Positions 1 through 8,258 of a stretch of 64,000 nt of DNA are shown in pieces. Both the position numbers and the translations under genes were made by a program. The notes beneath the pieces are model-generated. The model was not told where the DNA came from and did not search any database. It was given only the letters and a program-made list of their open reading frames with translations. Within the stretch, counting starts at the first letter, position 1, and each line of letters begins with the position of its first letter. Origin of the DNA: Betaproteobacteria bacterium (GTDB taxonomy: Bacteria; Pseudomonadota; Gammaproteobacteria; Burkholderiales; Rhodocyclaceae); NCBI GenBank assembly GCA_016194935.1, contig JACQAO010000014.1:22723-86722 (forward strand), written 5' to 3'.

Positions 1-1086
1 GGCAGCAGCCTGAACAGCCTGGCCTCATTGCAAATCTTCAAGCAGAAAGTCGAACACATCGACGTGCTGATGTTCTCCCGGCAAATCCACACCCTGCTCA
101 AGGCCGGCGTGCCGATCATGCGCTCGCTGACCGGACTGCAAGAGTCGAGCAATAATCCGGCGATGAAGGAGGTGATCCAGGAGGTGCGCGAGAGCCTCGA
201 TTCGGGCCGTGAGCTGTCCGTGTCGCTGGCCCGGCACCCAAAGGTTTTTTCGCCGTTCTATCTGTCGATGGTGCGCGTCGGCGAAATGACCGGCCGGCTG
301 GAAGAAATCTTCATCCGCCTGTTCGAGCACATGGAATTCGAAAGCTTCATGAAGCAGCAGATCAAGTCGGCCTTGCGCTACCCCTCTTTTGTGATCGCCG
401 CGATGGTGATCGCCATGTTCGTGGTGAATATTTTCGTCATCCCGGCTTTCGCCAAGGTGTTCGCCGGCTTCAACACCGAACTGCCGCTGATGACCCGCAT
501 GCTGCTCGGCTTCTCGAATTTCATGGTCAACTGGTGGTACATGCTCCTCGCCGCCATGGCGGGGGCGTTCTTCCTGTTTCGCAGTTGGGTCGCCACCAAG
601 GCAGGGCGTTACCAGTGGGACAAGATCAAGCTCGGTTTCCCCATTGCCGGCAAGATCATCCGCAAAGCCACCCTGGCCCGCTTCGCGCGCAGTTTCGCAC
701 TGGCCGCGCGCAGCGGCGTGCCGATCATTCAGGCCATGACCACGGTGGCGCAGACGGTGGACAACGACTACATCGCACGCAAGGTTGAGGGCATGCGCGA
801 AGGCGTCGAGCGCGGCGAAAGCGTGCTGCGGGTGGCGGTCAGCGCCGGCGTATTCACGCCGGTAGTATTGCAGATGATCGCGGTCGGCGAAGAGTCTGGC
901 GCACTCGACGACATGATGGAAGAGATCGCCACCATGTACCAGAACGAAGTCGAATACGAGCTCAAGACCCTGGCGCAGCAGATCGAGCCGATCCTCATCA
1001 CTCTTCTGGGCATCATGGTGCTGATCCTGGCGCTGGGCATCTTCCTGCCGATCTGGGATCTCGGCAAGGCGGCGATCAAGAAGTAA
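1..1086 (+). CDS. mshG: MSHA biogenesis inner-membrane platform protein MshG (5' partial)
   Basis: GspF/PilC-type polytopic inner-membrane protein on which the MSHA pilus assembles. The reading frame is open from base 1, and the first recognisable residues (GSSLNSLASLQIF) match the interior of the family N-terminal linker, so the true start lies before the window. Two T2SSF domains are visible: one around LMFSRQIHTLLKAGVP and one around LARFARSFALAARSGVP. Both carry the usual PxxxxMxxxGExxG-like signature (MVRVGEMTGRLEE, MIAVGEESGALDD). Hydrophobic segments lie near YPSFVIAAMVIAMFVVNIFV and at the C-terminus. It shares TAATG with mshF, so the two are translationally coupled. The motor ATPase gene mshE is expected just upstream. 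Confidence 0.93.
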   Translation, partial: GSSLNSLASLQIFKQKVEHIDVLMFSRQIHTLLKAGVPIMRSLTGLQESSNNPAMKEVIQEVRESLDSGRELSVSLARHPKVFSPFYLSMVRVGEMTGRLEEIFIRLFEHMEFESFMKQQIKSALRYPSFVIAAMVIAMFVVNIFVIPAFAKVFAGFNTELPLMTRMLLGFSNFMVNWWYMLLAAMAGAFFLFRSWVATKAGRYQWDKIKLGFPIAGKIIRKATLARFARSFALAARSGVPIIQAMTTVAQTVDNDYIARKVEGMREGVERGESVLRVAVSAGVFTPVVLQMIAVGEESGALDDMMEEIATMYQNEVEYELKTLAQQIEPILITLLGIMVLILALGIFLPIWDLGKAAIKK

Positions 1087-1595
1087 TGACGGGCATCCAG
1101 CGACAGGCCGGTCTCAATCAACTTGAGTTTTCGATGGCGCTTGTCTTGCTGGCGCTGATCTGGCTGGCGGCGCTTAACCGCCTGCATGAGCTTCAGGAAA
1201 TCGGCGAGAAAACCGCAGTGGAAATGACCATCCGGAATATCCAGTCCGGCCTGCGCTGGGAAACGTCGGAAAGGATCATTACCGGCCGCGAGGCGAGTAT
1301 TGTCGAACTGGCGGGCAGCAACCCGGTGCGCTGGCTGGAAAAACCGCCGGATGGATACCTTGGCGAATTTTCCGCGCCGCCGGAAAAGTTCTCGCCGGGA
1401 AACTGGTATTTCGATACCCTGCATCGGGAGCTGCGTTACCTGCCGGTATTGTCGCGTAACCTGGAATGCCGGCAATGCGAACAATCGGCGGGTGAGATGG
1501 TGCTAAGCTGGCGCATCGCGCGCGTCGGCAATCCCATGTTCGGGCCGGGAGACGGCGTGCGGGTAGTGGTGGTCACGCCTTACCGGTGGTTTTGA
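1086..1595 (+). CDS. mshF: MSHA minor pilin-like protein MshF
   Basis: A 169-residue protein with one N-terminal hydrophobic helix (FSMALVLLALIWLAALNRL) preceded by QAGLNQLEFS. This resembles a degenerate prepilin leader without a clean G^FTLIEL processing site, which is typical of MshF. The rest is soluble, with a CRQC pair near the C-terminus. The start overlaps the mshG stop by one base. The call rests on position (directly after mshG) and topology; sequence conservation in this family is low. It probably works as an accessory component of pilus assembly. Confidence 0.75.
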   Translation: MTGIQRQAGLNQLEFSMALVLLALIWLAALNRLHELQEIGEKTAVEMTIRNIQSGLRWETSERIITGREASIVELAGSNPVRWLEKPPDGYLGEFSAPPEKFSPGNWYFDTLHRELRYLPVLSRNLECRQCEQSAGEMVLSWRIARVGNPMFGPGDGVRVVVVTPYRWF

Positions 1596-1661
1596 GCCAT
1601 GACTTACCATGCAGAACATTTCATGTTATTTTGTTCCGATGTCGGCAGAGGAGAACGAAAT

Positions 1662-1874
1662 ATGAACCAGATCTACACCGCAGTCATTAAACAAGATGCC
1701 AATTGGTGGATCGGCTGGATAGAAGAAGTGCCGGGCGTAAATTGCCAGGAGTCTACGCGGGAGGCCTTACTAAAGTCGTTGCGCGAGACTTTAATTGAAG
1801 CAATTGAGTTAAACCGAACTGACGCACTTGATGCTGTTGGCAAGCTATTTGAAGAGCTGCCAATAGCCGTATGA
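1662..1874 (+). CDS. hicB: HicB-family antitoxin
   Basis: A 70-residue protein with the HicB fold: MNQIYTAVIKQDANWWIGWI followed by EEVPGVNCQEST and an amphipathic helix. It would neutralise the HicA RNase. It lacks the C-terminal HTH or RHH domain of longer HicB proteins. The start at 1662 follows a strong GAGGAGAA ribosome site; an in-frame ATG at 1599 adds 21 residues that do not look like HicB. Its stop overlaps the start of hicA (ATGA), giving antitoxin-first order (hicBA). The pair interrupts the otherwise tight mshF-mshB junction. Confidence 0.85.
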   Translation: MNQIYTAVIKQDANWWIGWIEEVPGVNCQESTREALLKSLRETLIEAIELNRTDALDAVGKLFEELPIAV

Positions 1875-2065
1875 AGCGTCGTGACTTGCTGTCACATCTC
1901 ATTGCATATGGATGCGCATTGTTGCGAGAGGGCGGTAGTCATTCCTGGTGGCGCCACTCCAGCACCAACAGACGCAGCGCAGTTCCAAGACATAACGAAA
2001 TCAACAAGCATTTGGCCGTCAAGATTTGCCGTGACCTTGGCATTCCGGCGCCGAAAAAATTCTAG
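1871..2065 (+). CDS. hicA: HicA-family mRNA interferase toxin
   Basis: A 64-residue dsRBD-like HicA toxin, expected to cleave mRNA when free of HicB. The motif REGGSHSWWRH carries the catalytic histidine in the usual GSH context, followed by the NEINKHLAVKICRDLGI helix typical of HicA. Length is normal for the family. It overlaps hicB by four bases and stops four bases before the next pilin ORF, so it is embedded in the pilus transcription unit. No frameshift or missing catalytic residue is visible; the module looks intact. Confidence 0.87.
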   Translation: MKRRDLLSHLIAYGCALLREGGSHSWWRHSSTNRRSAVPRHNEINKHLAVKICRDLGIPAPKKF

Positions 2066-2068
2066 GAT

Positions 2069-2686
2069 ATGGGACGTGCAGTGAAAGCAAACCTCGACAC
2101 AGCCGATGAGCATGAAATGCAGCCTGCCTGCAAACCTGCTGCCCAGTCCGGCTTTACCCTGATCGAACTGGTAATCGTCATCACCATTATCGGGGTGCTC
2201 GCGGCAGTCGCCTTGCCGCGTTTTATCGCATTGCAGCGCGACGCCCGTGTCGCCAAGCTGAATGCGGCGCGTGGTTCCGTGGGCGCGGCGGCGGCGCTGG
2301 TGCATGCGGCCATCCTGACCCGCAATGGAAATTCCGACCCCACGGTTTGCGCGGTTGGCGGCACAGCCGACAACAGCCCCGGCGTCGCGGGTACGGTATG
2401 CACCGAGAACGGGCTGATTGCCACGGTTTTCAGCTATCCGGCCAGCACGGCAATACCGGCAGCCGGTAACCCAGGCATTGTGTCTGCCGCAGGCTTGACC
2501 ACAGTATTCAACCCCACCTTGCAAAACCTGCAAAATGAAGGCTATGCCGCCGTTTTGTCGGGGGCGGTGACCACCTTCCAGATACAGGGCGCGCCCGACA
2601 TGGCCCACTGCCAATTCACCTATACGCAGGCATTGTCGGCGATTGTGCCGGCGCAAATCTCGGTGGTTGACACGACTGGCTGTTGA
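2069..2686 (+). CDS. mshB: MSHA-type minor prepilin (MshB-like)
   Basis: Type IV prepilin: cleavage motif QSG^FTLIELVIVITIIGVLA, then a long alpha1 helix and a globular region with a C-terminal cysteine pair (MAHCQF and the terminal C). At 205 residues it is longer than the downstream major pilins, which suits a minor or priming pilin. The start is uncertain: 2069 gives a 27-residue leader, while ATG 2117 would give a more usual 12-residue leader. Processing would be by the prepilin peptidase at 45792-46649. Position between mshF and the mshA-like genes supports the MshB name. Confidence 0.8.
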   Translation: MGRAVKANLDTADEHEMQPACKPAAQSGFTLIELVIVITIIGVLAAVALPRFIALQRDARVAKLNAARGSVGAAAALVHAAILTRNGNSDPTVCAVGGTADNSPGVAGTVCTENGLIATVFSYPASTAIPAAGNPGIVSAAGLTTVFNPTLQNLQNEGYAAVLSGAVTTFQIQGAPDMAHCQFTYTQALSAIVPAQISVVDTTGC

Positions 2687-2694
2687 CCGGGGAT

Positions 2695-3300
2695 ATGAGC
2701 CATCTCATGCTCATCAATAGCGTTCTACTGCAAGTTTTCCTGGTCTCATTGGGAGTTGCAGCCTGCCTGGGAATTCTGGCCGGCATCCTGATGCTGTTCA
2801 GGCATGAACAATTGCTGCGCCTCAATCAATACTTCTCCCGCTGGATGAGCACGGACAAATTCGGCGAACAGTTCGACCGTCCGCGCTCAACTGAACGCTT
2901 TTTCTACCGGCACCACCGGCTGGTGGGGGCGGCGCTGCTGTTTGGCGCGATGGTTGTTCTGTACACCTTCCTGTTCAGCTACAACCTGCGGAAAATTTCC
3001 ATCGTCATAACCCGGGATAACTGGTGGTGGCTGGACGCAGTGGTGGGAATGTTGCTGATCGGCAGCGTGCCGGCGGCCATCGTCGGCTTGATCATGTTCT
3101 CCAGGCCCAGCCTGCTGCGGGATATTGAGAACTCGGCGAATCGCTGGATTTCCACCGACCGTCTGCTGCAGTGGTTCAACGGCATGCGCTACTCCGCCGA
3201 GCAGTCTATCCTGCAGCACCGAAGGCTGGCGGGCGTAACCTTGCTTTTCGGCGGCCTGTATATCATGACCGCCTTGGGCTTTTATTTTATTCACTGGTAA
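2695..3300 (+). CDS. Four-helix membrane protein with internal duplication
   Basis: I do not recognise a named family. The 201-residue protein has four predicted membrane helices arranged as two similar halves. Each half has a helix, then an RW[MI]STD[KR] cytoplasmic segment, then H[HR]RL[VA]G leading into the next helix (LLFGAM / LLFGGL). The ATG at 2695 follows GGGGA; a TTG 12 bases upstream is the alternative. It lies between the MshB-like pilin and the major pilin genes. A diverged paralogue of the same architecture is encoded on the other strand at 8259-8888, so the two bracket the pilin and glycosyltransferase block. A pilus-related or envelope function is only inferred. Confidence 0.7.
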   Translation: MSHLMLINSVLLQVFLVSLGVAACLGILAGILMLFRHEQLLRLNQYFSRWMSTDKFGEQFDRPRSTERFFYRHHRLVGAALLFGAMVVLYTFLFSYNLRKISIVITRDNWWWLDAVVGMLLIGSVPAAIVGLIMFSRPSLLRDIENSANRWISTDRLLQWFNGMRYSAEQSILQHRRLAGVTLLFGGLYIMTALGFYFIHW

Positions 3301-3424
3301 TTTTTTGGAAAACGACTCACGCACTGCTAAGTATTTGCTTTTAAATAAGCATCGTGATAAATTTTGCCTCGGGAGTTGCGGCTCCCTGTCTTTTCAGGCT
3401 GCGGCCTTTTTAAGGAGCGTATAA
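3301..3424 (+). promoter_or_regulatory. Leader region upstream of first mshA-like gene
   Basis: A 124-base non-coding stretch before the first major pilin gene. It is AT-richer than its surroundings and carries a short hairpin (GGGAG at 3371-3375 with CTCCC at 3382-3386) followed by TGTCTTTT, then AAGGAGCGT as the ribosome site. The stretch before the second pilin gene has similar motifs (CCGCTGTCTTTTTCAGGGGG). It probably holds the pilin promoter. I could not find a convincing sigma-54 or sigma-70 hexamer pair. Confidence 0.4.
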
Positions 3425-3814
3425 ATGAATATCCAACCAAAGCATCAACAATCAGGCTTTACCCTGATCGAGCTGGTGGTGGTCATCGTGATACTCGGGA
3501 TACTTGCGGCGACCGCGCTGCCTAAATTCATCAATCTCAAAACCGATGCTGCTTCTGCCGCCACCTCCGGTGTGGCGGCTGGCTTGAGTTCGGCAGCGGC
3601 AGTGAATTATGGCGCGCGTCTGGTAAATGCTACCAGGGGTGTTTCCGTGGCCACTTGCGGCGATGTCTCCAGCGCAATGCAAGGCGGCTTGCCGGCGAAC
3701 TACAGCATCACTGCCCCCACAACGGCGGTGGGTGTTGGCTTAACGGTCACATGCACCGTCAGTGAAAGTACTAATTCCACAACAGCCAATTACACTGCAA
3801 TCGGTATTCTCTGA
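3425..3814 (+). CDS. mshA: MSHA-type major prepilin, copy 1
   Basis: A 129-residue type IVa pilin with a short leader ([11 protein letters not shown]^FTLIELVV). The helix [20 protein letters not shown] is typical of MshA, and two cysteines (VATCGDV, VTCTVS) can form the C-terminal disulphide loop. The exposed half is rich in Ser and Thr, offering many possible O-glycosylation sites. A strong AAGGAGCG ribosome site precedes the ATG. It is nearly collinear with the second copy at 3938-4327, so the pair is a tandem duplication including flanking sequence. A stable stem-loop follows the stop. Confidence 0.9.
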   Translation: MNIQPKHQQSGFTLIELVVVIVILGILAATALPKFINLKTDAASAATSGVAAGLSSAAAVNYGARLVNATRGVSVATCGDVSSAMQGGLPANYSITAPTTAVGVGLTVTCTVSESTNSTTANYTAIGIL

Positions 3815-3835
3815 AGGCTGAACTTTAGTTTTGCC

Positions 3836-3878
3836 GACCCAATTATCCAAGCTTGCCAGAAAGCCCGGAAATTGGGTC
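3836..3878 (+). terminator. Stem-loop after pilin copy 1
   Basis: A 9-bp perfect stem: GACCCAATT (3836-3844) pairs with AATTGGGTC (3870-3878) around a loop containing CTTGCCAGAAAG. There is no T-tract, so it is more likely an mRNA-stabilising 3' structure or attenuator than a classical terminator. The equivalent position after pilin copy 2 holds a different stem around the similar core TTGCCAAAG. Confidence 0.5.
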
Positions 3879-3937
3879 CGGTCGTCGATAACTGTGTAGC
3901 AGATAAAGGCCGCTGTCTTTTTCAGGGGGATATAAAA

Positions 3938-4327
3938 ATGAATATGCCACATAAGCAACTGCAGTCGGGCTTTACCCTAATCGAGTTGGTGGTAGTGATC
4001 GTGATTCTGGGGATACTCGCGGCAACAGCACTACCGAAGTTCATCGACCTCAAGTCGGATGCCTCCACTGCCGCTACAGCGGGCGTTGCGGGAGGCTTGA
4101 GTTCGGCGGCTGCGGTGAACTATAGTGCGCGGGTGATCAGTACTAGCCATGGCGTTTCTGTGGCAACGTGCGGCGATGTGACCAGCGCTATGCAATCCTT
4201 TCAGACGAGCAGCTACACCATTGCTGCGGCCGGGACTACCGCTGTAGGCGTTGGCGTATCGGTCACCTGTACCGTCAACGGACCCAATACCACAACGGCC
4301 AATTACATCGCAATCGGCATTGCCTGA
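3938..4327 (+). CDS. mshA: MSHA-type major prepilin, copy 2
   Basis: Second 129-residue pilin with the same leader length, helix and two-cysteine pattern as copy 1 (LQSG^[21 protein letters not shown]). The mature C-terminal half differs mostly in surface Ser/Thr stretches. The ATG at 3938 follows AGGGGGATATAAAA; an in-frame ATG at 3872 would add an unlikely 22-residue extension. Two expressed major pilins could give a mixed fibre or alternative pilins; which one is dominant cannot be told from sequence. A 13-bp hairpin follows. Confidence 0.88.
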   Translation: MNMPHKQLQSGFTLIELVVVIVILGILAATALPKFIDLKSDASTAATAGVAGGLSSAAAVNYSARVISTSHGVSVATCGDVTSAMQSFQTSSYTIAAAGTTAVGVGVSVTCTVNGPNTTTANYIAIGIA

Positions 4328-4336
4328 AGACTGCAC

Positions 4337-4651
4337 ATGAGCTTTGCCGACTTGCTGTTGCCCGGGCTTGCCAAAGCCCGGGCAACTGAAGCTGTTGCCG
4401 CATTTGTCAAGACCTGCCCGCCTCCAAACAGGGTCGCAACGGCCATCAGCAAGGGTAGTGCCGAAAAAGCCCTGGCCTCGCTGTACGAGGGCGTCAGCCG
4501 GCTTGCGCATGAACACCGGTTCGGCATCATCCGCCGCGCCTGCATTGCCAAATTCGTCCAGGAAGAAATGCTGGCAGAAGGTTATCCGGTTGAAATGGTC
4601 AGTGTCGTGACTCATGCGATCACAACGAATGCTTTGGTCAAGCACGCTTAG
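4337..4651 (+). CDS. Hypothetical protein, 104 aa, downstream of pilins
   Basis: An open frame of 104 residues with no signal peptide, no membrane segment and no motif I recognise. Composition is plausible for a small helical protein (many Ala, Glu and Lys). Against it, its first codons coincide with the 13-bp hairpin at 4357-4386, and no good ribosome site precedes the ATG. It may be a genuine small pilus-locus gene or a chance frame in the 3' trailer of the pilin transcript. Confidence 0.4.
   Translation: MSFADLLLPGLAKARATEAVAAFVKTCPPPNRVATAISKGSAEKALASLYEGVSRLAHEHRFGIIRRACIAKFVQEEMLAEGYPVEMVSVVTHAITTNALVKHA
4357..4386 (+). terminator. Strong stem-loop after pilin copy 2
   Basis: A 13-bp perfect inverted repeat: GTTGCCCGGGCTT (4357-4369), tetraloop GCCA, AAGCCCGGGCAAC (4374-4386). 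No T-run follows. Its position about 30 bases after the pilin stop suggests an RNA stabiliser or attenuator that keeps pilin mRNA abundant relative to downstream genes. Confidence 0.6.
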
Positions 4652-4739
4652 CTGGCAAGCCGGTCATCCTGATATTCTTTGGCCTGCGGCCACTATCTCA
4701 TAGGGTTTACTCCCGGCGAGCCGGTAAGGCGAGGCAGGT

Positions 4740-7700
4740 TTGATTTCCGCGACTCTTAACACCATCCGGGCGTTTATGCTGCACCGTCTTGGCGCGCTGC
4801 TCAGCCGGCGCGGGGTGCATGCCGCCGCATCCTGGTGCTACCGTGAAGCACTGGGGTTTGCTCCGTCGCAAGCCGATCTTCTATTTGAACTTGCCAAGTC
4901 GGATTGGCAAATGGGGAAGACGGATGCTGCGCGCCAGCCACTCCGGCAAGCCCTGCAAATCGACCCGCAGCATGCCAAAGCGATCAATCTTTCCGGTCTC
5001 ATCGCCCTGTCGGAAGGCCGGAACGAAACGGCCGAAACCCTGTTTGCAGATGCCGTGCGCCTTGCGCCGAAATGGGCGGCGCCCTGCAACAATCTGGGTA
5101 ATGTGTTTTTGGATCGCGACGACTTTGTCTCGGCTGAAACCTGGTACCGCCGCGCCCTGACCATTGATCCAGACTATGCGGAAGTGCTCTGCAATCTCGG
5201 CCTGGTAATGAATCGCACCGGTCGCTATGCGGCGGCGGCGGAACTATGCCGCAAAGCAATCCGCATCAAGCCGGAGTTTGCCGTCGCTGTAAATATCCTC
5301 GGCAGCATTTTGATCAACCTGGGCAATATCCCCGAGGGAATCAAATGCTATCAGGAAGCGCTGCAAATTGATCCTTCTTTGGCCGAGGCGCACATCAATC
5401 TCGCGCTGTCGCTCGGCGAGCGCTCGCATCTGATCGGAGCCATCGATCATTTCCGCCAACAACTGGAGCGCAACCCTTCCTCATATATCGCTTTGCTGCG
5501 CCTGGCCCAAGCTCACCAGGCCAGGCTCGAGTACGACACTGCTGAAGACTATGCGCGCCGCGCAGTCGCCGTTAAACCGGAATCTCCGGAAGCCTACTCC
5601 ATGCTCGGGGAATTGCTGATGATCTCGGGATGCCACGAAGAAGCCGAAGCCAGTTTCAAAAGTGCGTTGGACAATGCGGCTGGTGTCGGCACCCACTCAA
5701 GCTTTATTTTTCATTTGCATTACTGCACGGCTAGTTCTTCTGAAGATATAGCGTTGCTGGCCCGTGAATGGGCGATCAAATATGCTGAAGGCCCGCTCCA
5801 GCGCAGTCAGGCATCTCCTTACTCAGCCTCCGTGAAACAGCAGCGTCCGCTGAAAATCGGCTATATCAGCAAGGATTTTAACCGCCACCCGGTCGCCAGG
5901 TTCCTTGAGCCCTTGCTCACCCACCACGACAGGCAGCGTTTTAAAATTTATTGTTATGCGAACCTGTTTAAACCCGATGACGTTACTGAGCAGCTAAAAA
6001 AACAAGCGGATGCCTGGCGCGATATCTCCCTGATGCCGGATACCGATCTGGTTAAGCGCATACGCGACGATAAAATCGACATACTCATAGACCTTTCCGG
6101 CCACACCACGGGTCACCGCTTGCTGGCGCTGGCGCACAAGCCGGCGCCGGTTCAAGTCACTTACCTCGGTTATCCGGGTACCACCGGCCTTAAAGCCATT
6201 GATTACCGGATAGTGGATGCGATCACAGACCCTGTAGGCAGTGAGGCGGGATACGCCACCGAGACCCTGCTAAGACTGCCCGGTTGTTTCATCTCCTACC
6301 AGCCGTCGCCGGATGCGCCCCCGGTGGTTCCTCCGCCCTGTTTGCAGACGGCTTATGTCACTTTTGGCTGCTTCAACAATATCGCCAAAGTAAACCGCGC
6401 AGTCATTGCGGCATGGGCGCGGATTCTGAAGCTGACGCCGAATAGCAAATTACTGCTGAAAGCCTTTTCTCTTAACGGCGAGCGTGTCAAGCAACGCTAT
6501 CTGGAATCTTTCGAGGCGCATGGCATTGAAGCGTCAAGAGTGGTCCTGCATGGGTGGCATGTTGCAGAGTCCATGCATCTCGACTTATACGGGCAGGTTG
6601 ATATCGCACTGGATCCCTTCCCTTACAATGGCACAACCACCACCTGCGAAGCGCTATGGATGGGGGTCCCGGTGATTTGTCTGGAAGGAAAAAGGCATTC
6701 CGGTCGTGTTGGAGCAAGTCTGCTAAACGCAACCGGGTTGACGGAAATGCTTGCATCGGATGTAGACGGATATGTCGGCAAAGCCGTCGAACTCGCCCAT
6801 GCGCCCGACCGCTTAAATTCCCTGCGCCAAGGTATGCGTGAGCGCATGAAACGATCTCCGCTGCTTGATCACGTCCGCCACACTCAGGCCCTGGAAAATA
6901 CCTACGAAGAAATCTGGCACGCTCACGGCAAGCAGGACACTAACACCATAGCCGAAATTGAAATGCCTCTGGCGGATATCGCCAGAATTCTCCTACCAGA
7001 TTCATTGGAGGTCATTACCCGCTACGTCCTGGAAGAACAAGGCGATTGGTTCGAAGCGGAGATGCCTTTTGTGCGAAATTTTCTTCAACCGGGAATGAAG
7101 GTAATTGATGTGGGCGCGAATTATGGCGTCTATGCGTTATCTTGCTCCGCAATCGTGGGAACAAGCGGCGCTGTTTGGGCTTTTGAGCCTAGCCTTTCGG
7201 TAGCCGGACAATTGAAGCGCAGCGCGGCTCACAACGGATTTACAAACTTGTCCGTATTGGAGCGCGCAGTTTCCAATTCTAGCGGTGTTGCAAATTTTGC
7301 CGAAGCTGGCAACAGCGAGTTGAGTTGCCTGGTGGAAGAGAGCGCTGGTGGATTAAATCCAGAACAAGTAGTCCATGTGCCAGTGACGACCCTGGATCAT
7401 TGCCGTGAAGAGTTTTCATGGGACGGCATTGATTTCATAAAAATAGACGCCGAAGGCCAGGAGCCACTGGTGGTGCGCGGCGCAAGGCAACTGCTGATGA
7501 GTGATGCGCCTTTGGTGATGGCGGAATTCAAGCATGGGGTGGAAATCAATACAACCATGACAGAAGAGTTCCGGGCTATCGGTTTTAATCCCTACCGCCT
7601 CGTTCGGGGGCCGATGGTATTAATTCCATTCAGCGTCGAAGAGCCGATAGATCCGTTCCTGTTAAATCTGTTTTTCTGCAGTCGCGCAAGAGCATCGCTA

Positions 7701-8228
7701 CTGGCGGAACGTGGATTGCTCGTAGACGATGATATCGCCGAAAGCGGCGATCTTGCGCTGACCTACGAGAAAATTCTGCATCTTCATCGGTCCTCGTTGC
7801 GTCAAGATCTGACGGGCAAGGAACGCTTATGCGCCCTGAAACAGGCATTGGCTGGAATGCAGGCGCTCATCACGACATCTTCGTCCCTCCCCGCCCGGCT
7901 AAGCTTGGCCAGGTTACTGTTTGATTATGGCCATCAGGACAACGCGCATACGGTATATGCGCAAATATTGAAACTGCTACGGCGGGAGACAATCGACATG
8001 GGGAACGAAGCATTCCTCTCGCCTGCAGGCCCCTTTGAAAGCATCGATAGAGGCAAGAACCTTCAGCAGTGGGTGATTGCAGCGGTAGCTGAATGGCTGG
8101 CTAGCCACTCCGCCTTTTCGTCCTACTTCAGCCCAGCCGACGCAATCCGGTATTTGCGCATCGTGCGCAACACAGGGTATTTAAGCGAGGAAGTCGACCG
8201 CCGGATTGGATTAGTGCTTAGCCGTTAG
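4740..8228 (+). CDS. TPR / GT41 O-GlcNAc-transferase-like / FkbM methyltransferase fusion
   Basis: A 1,162-residue, apparently cytoplasmic protein. Residues about 20-320 are TPR repeats (for example WYRRALTIDPDYAEVLCNLG). About 368-720 is a SPINDLY/OGT-type GT41 catalytic region: KIGYISKDFNRHPVARF, then LIDLSGHTTGHRL, then VTYLGYPGTTG near 477, then DIALDPFPYNGTTTTCEALW near 624, then GRVGASLL. About 740-1000 is a FkbM-family methyltransferase with SAM motif VIDVGANYGVYAL near 784 and FIKIDAEGQEP near 898. A C-terminal tail of about 150 residues is unassigned. GT41 enzymes transfer GlcNAc or related sugars to Ser/Thr, and FkbM enzymes O-methylate sugars. Directly downstream of two Ser/Thr-rich pilins, it is plausibly a bifunctional pilin glycosyl- and methyl-transferase (inference). 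The TTG start at 4740 follows GAGGCAGG; ATG 4776 is the alternative. Confidence 0.85.
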   Translation: MISATLNTIRAFMLHRLGALLSRRGVHAAASWCYREALGFAPSQADLLFELAKSDWQMGKTDAARQPLRQALQIDPQHAKAINLSGLIALSEGRNETAETLFADAVRLAPKWAAPCNNLGNVFLDRDDFVSAETWYRRALTIDPDYAEVLCNLGLVMNRTGRYAAAAELCRKAIRIKPEFAVAVNILGSILINLGNIPEGIKCYQEALQIDPSLAEAHINLALSLGERSHLIGAIDHFRQQLERNPSSYIALLRLAQAHQARLEYDTAEDYARRAVAVKPESPEAYSMLGELLMISGCHEEAEASFKSALDNAAGVGTHSSFIFHLHYCTASSSEDIALLAREWAIKYAEGPLQRSQASPYSASVKQQRPLKIGYISKDFNRHPVARFLEPLLTHHDRQRFKIYCYANLFKPDDVTEQLKKQADAWRDISLMPDTDLVKRIRDDKIDILIDLSGHTTGHRLLALAHKPAPVQVTYLGYPGTTGLKAIDYRIVDAITDPVGSEAGYATETLLRLPGCFISYQPSPDAPPVVPPPCLQTAYVTFGCFNNIAKVNRAVIAAWARILKLTPNSKLLLKAFSLNGERVKQRYLESFEAHGIEASRVVLHGWHVAESMHLDLYGQVDIALDPFPYNGTTTTCEALWMGVPVICLEGKRHSGRVGASLLNATGLTEMLASDVDGYVGKAVELAHAPDRLNSLRQGMRERMKRSPLLDHVRHTQALENTYEEIWHAHGKQDTNTIAEIEMPLADIARILLPDSLEVITRYVLEEQGDWFEAEMPFVRNFLQPGMKVIDVGANYGVYALSCSAIVGTSGAVWAFEPSLSVAGQLKRSAAHNGFTNLSVLERAVSNSSGVANFAEAGNSELSCLVEESAGGLNPEQVVHVPVTTLDHCREEFSWDGIDFIKIDAEGQEPLVVRGARQLLMSDAPLVMAEFKHGVEINTTMTEEFRAIGFNPYRLVRGPMVLIPFSVEEPIDPFLLNLFFCSRARASLLAERGLLVDDDIAESGDLALTYEKILHLHRSSLRQDLTGKERLCALKQALAGMQALITTSSSLPARLSLARLLFDYGHQDNAHTVYAQILKLLRRETIDMGNEAFLSPAGPFESIDRGKNLQQWVIAAVAEWLASHSAFSSYFSPADAIRYLRIVRNTGYLSEEVDRRIGLVLSR

Positions 8229-8258
8229 CTGCGGCAAGCCTGGGCCGTGCGTCGGCTC

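Noticed and set aside
3301..3424. Sigma-54 promoter before the first pilin gene
   Set aside because: A GCAC and a TTGC element exist, but the spacing between them is too long for a -24/-12 site.
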